A DNA stretch of 41,957 nucleotides from Chthonomonadaceae bacterium. Lineage in GTDB: Bacteria > Armatimonadota > Chthonomonadetes > Chthonomonadales > Chthonomonadaceae. The stretch covers positions 1-41,957 of the forward strand of contig DAIDHN010000033.1 of NCBI GenBank assembly GCA_027459665.1, given 5' to 3'. Positions within the stretch are counted from its first letter, which is position 1. Every line of letters begins with the position of its first letter. The translations under genes and the position numbers were made by a program. Below, piece after piece: positions 40,547 to 41,957 of the stretch. Below the pieces are notes generated by a model. That model was not told the DNA's origin. It did no database searches and saw only the letters and a program-made list of their open reading frames with translations.

Positions 40547-41957
40547 ATGAGAACGCATGCCAAAGAAATAGAATTGCGGTTGTTTGGGGAGCTGGAACTC
40601 ACAATACATGGCAAAGTGGTGCTAGACTGGCGCTCTCGCAATGCGCGGTATATCATTGCGCTGCTTGCTCTGCGGAGGGGCGAGTGGGTAGAGCGAAGCT
40701 GGCTGGCTGGCTGGCTCTGGCCTGACAGCCCGGAGCACCGTGCGCTTGCCAATCTGCGTTCTGAACTGAGCATAATGCGCCGGCTGCTGCAAACAGGTTT
40801 CTCGCTGCTGGAAACGGATGGAAATAAACGCGTGCGTCTCAATCTTGCTCATATATGGGTAGATGTGCTGGAATTTGATCATGCTGTCAATCAGGGCGGA
40901 GAAGAGCATTTGCGTGAGGCGATTGCATTGTACAGAGGAGACCTTTTTGCTGATGCCGATACGATGATAATGCGCGAGGAGGCAGAACAGCGCCAGGAAA
41001 TGCTGCAGCATGCTTTGCAAAGCATGGCGGCAATTGAGAGGGCAGAAGGAAGGAACCACAATGCACTGGAGTGGCTGCAGCAGGCAGCAAGGCATAACCC
41101 GCTGCAGGAAGAAATTTTGTGCCAGAGAATGGAACTGCTGGCAGAGATTGGCCGACGGGCAGATGCGCTTTCGTTGTACCGTACGTACCGGGCGCGCATT
41201 TTGCAAGAACTGCAAACCGAGCCTTCTCTGCACTGTAATGCACTCTACGAGCGCCTGCGTGAAAACCCTGAACACAGGCTGCCTGTTCAGCCTGATACTT
41301 CCCGTTACACCGAATTTGTGCCGCAGCTAAAAAGACTGCCTGCTTCGCTGGTATCTGTGATTGGCAGGGAAGCTGTGCTGTCCGAACTGCTGCAGGTGCT
41401 GACCAGGCGCCGTTTACTTACACTGGCAGGAGAAGGAGGCATAGGAAAAACTACTCTGGCGCTTGAACTGGGCAGAATGCTAGAAACAGCAGGGACTCGG
41501 GTGGTGCTTGTTGAGCTGGCATCTGCTCATGATAAGAATCAGGCAGACGCTGCATTTCTTGCCGGCTGCGGCGTGCATACAGAGGCAGAGGCGTACCAGT
41601 GGCTGGAGCAGAGCCGAACTGTTGTATTACTGGACAACTGCGAGCATCTGCTGGAGGAATGCCGCAGGATAGCAGAGAAGGCGCTTACCCAATGCCCGGC
41701 AGTGCAGATAGTAGCTACCAGCCGCCGCCCTCTGCACTGCGCCGGCGAAATGGTGTGGCAGGTGCCCTCATTGAAGTTTTCTGGCGAGCAGGAGAGTGCT
41801 GCAGGAAAATCGGGGCCTGCCGAGCAGCTATTTAGAGAACGGGCCTTGATGGCAGGGGTGAAACTGCCTGAACAGGAAGAAGTGCAGCTGCAGATTAAAC
41901 GGCTTTGCAGCATGCTCAATGGAATTCCACTGGCAATAGAAATGGCTGCTGCCCGTT
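40547..41957 (+). CDS. BTAD-type regulator with NB-ARC/AAA ATPase domain (3' partial)
   Basis: At least 470 codons, open to the right edge with no stop. Residues ~1-95 are a winged-helix OmpR-like DNA-binding domain (ELRLFGELELTIHGK, WLAGWLWPDSPEHRALANLRSELSIMRRLL). Residues ~100-245 are the bacterial transcriptional activation domain (VDVLEFDHAV, AIALYRGDLFAD, LQQAARHNPLQEEILCQRMELL, ALSLYRTYRARILQELQTEPS). From ~270 a STAND-type ATPase follows: Walker A GEGGIGKTT with K301, Walker B VVLLDNCEHLLEEC, ATSRRPL and LFRERA...LNGIPLAIEMAAAR. Proteins of this layout (AfsR/SARP-like with a predicted ATPase) usually carry C-terminal TPRs beyond the part seen here. Its targets are unknown. Confidence 0.93.
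   Translation, partial: MRTHAKEIELRLFGELELTIHGKVVLDWRSRNARYIIALLALRRGEWVERSWLAGWLWPDSPEHRALANLRSELSIMRRLLQTGFSLLETDGNKRVRLNLAHIWVDVLEFDHAVNQGGEEHLREAIALYRGDLFADADTMIMREEAEQRQEMLQHALQSMAAIERAEGRNHNALEWLQQAARHNPLQEEILCQRMELLAEIGRRADALSLYRTYRARILQELQTEPSLHCNALYERLRENPEHRLPVQPDTSRYTEFVPQLKRLPASLVSVIGREAVLSELLQVLTRRRLLTLAGEGGIGKTTLALELGRMLETAGTRVVLVELASAHDKNQADAAFLAGCGVHTEAEAYQWLEQSRTVVLLDNCEHLLEECRRIAEKALTQCPAVQIVATSRRPLHCAGEMVWQVPSLKFSGEQESAAGKSGPAEQLFRERALMAGVKLPEQEEVQLQIKRLCSMLNGIPLAIEMAAAR

Overview
The window looks like a chromosomal segment of a Gram-negative-type, polysaccharide-degrading bacterium. It carries lnt, dxs, an IscS-like desulfurase, many secreted glycosidases and esterases with Sec, Tat or lipoprotein signals, two LacI regulators, and the start of a BTAD/NB-ARC-type regulator. 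The Rhs core sequence (YTDPETGL...RYYDSAAGRWLNRDPI) and this gene mix remind me of Armatimonadota (Chthonomonas-like). That is a family-level impression, not a measurement, and confidence is low to moderate.

Region 1 (1-10.2 kb) is accessory. It holds three Rhs 'tip' cassettes on the + strand (1-1699, 3554-5987, 8419-10113), each an Rhs core end fused to a Gly/Cys-rich hydrophobic C-terminal domain followed by a multi-pass membrane protein gene. The three C-terminal domains align with each other by eye, and the three membrane partners share a layout (2 TM, soluble, 2 TM, soluble HEAT-like tail). Several copies are damaged: a TGA likely replacing TGG at 4463, a 20-bp tandem duplication that splits the third partner, a G-run length change and internal deletion in the third tip, and orphan core fragments at 1770 and 10151. 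Two toxin-antitoxin operons lie between the cassettes on the - strand: AbiEi/AbiEii, and an XRE-ImmA/IrrE protein with a PIN-domain protein.

Region 2 (10.5-27.3 kb) is a glycan-utilisation locus built as two convergent blocks, each headed by a LacI repressor with a palindromic operator just downstream of its promoter. The + block is LacI, GH31 alpha-xylosidase with PA14 insert, a beta-helix exported protein and GH29 alpha-L-fucosidase. The - block is LacI, GH43, GH29, a tandem CE1 esterase and a CE6-like SGNH acetylesterase. Together they suit side-chain removal from acetylated, fucosylated plant hemicellulose such as xyloglucan or xylan.

Region 3 (27.3-42 kb) has a gene-poor stretch with nested palindromes, then a SyrP/TauD-type dioxygenase, a GH128-like glucanase, and a cysteine desulfurase with a probably leaderless promoter. 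Next come dxs with a strong promoter, a sugar-phosphate isomerase-like protein, lnt and an alpha/beta hydrolase. An ArsR-TlpA pair, a GT4 glycosyltransferase and an EEP-family phosphatase/nuclease follow, and a BTAD-ATPase regulator runs off the right edge. I saw no rRNA or tRNA gene, no CRISPR array and no insertion sequence.
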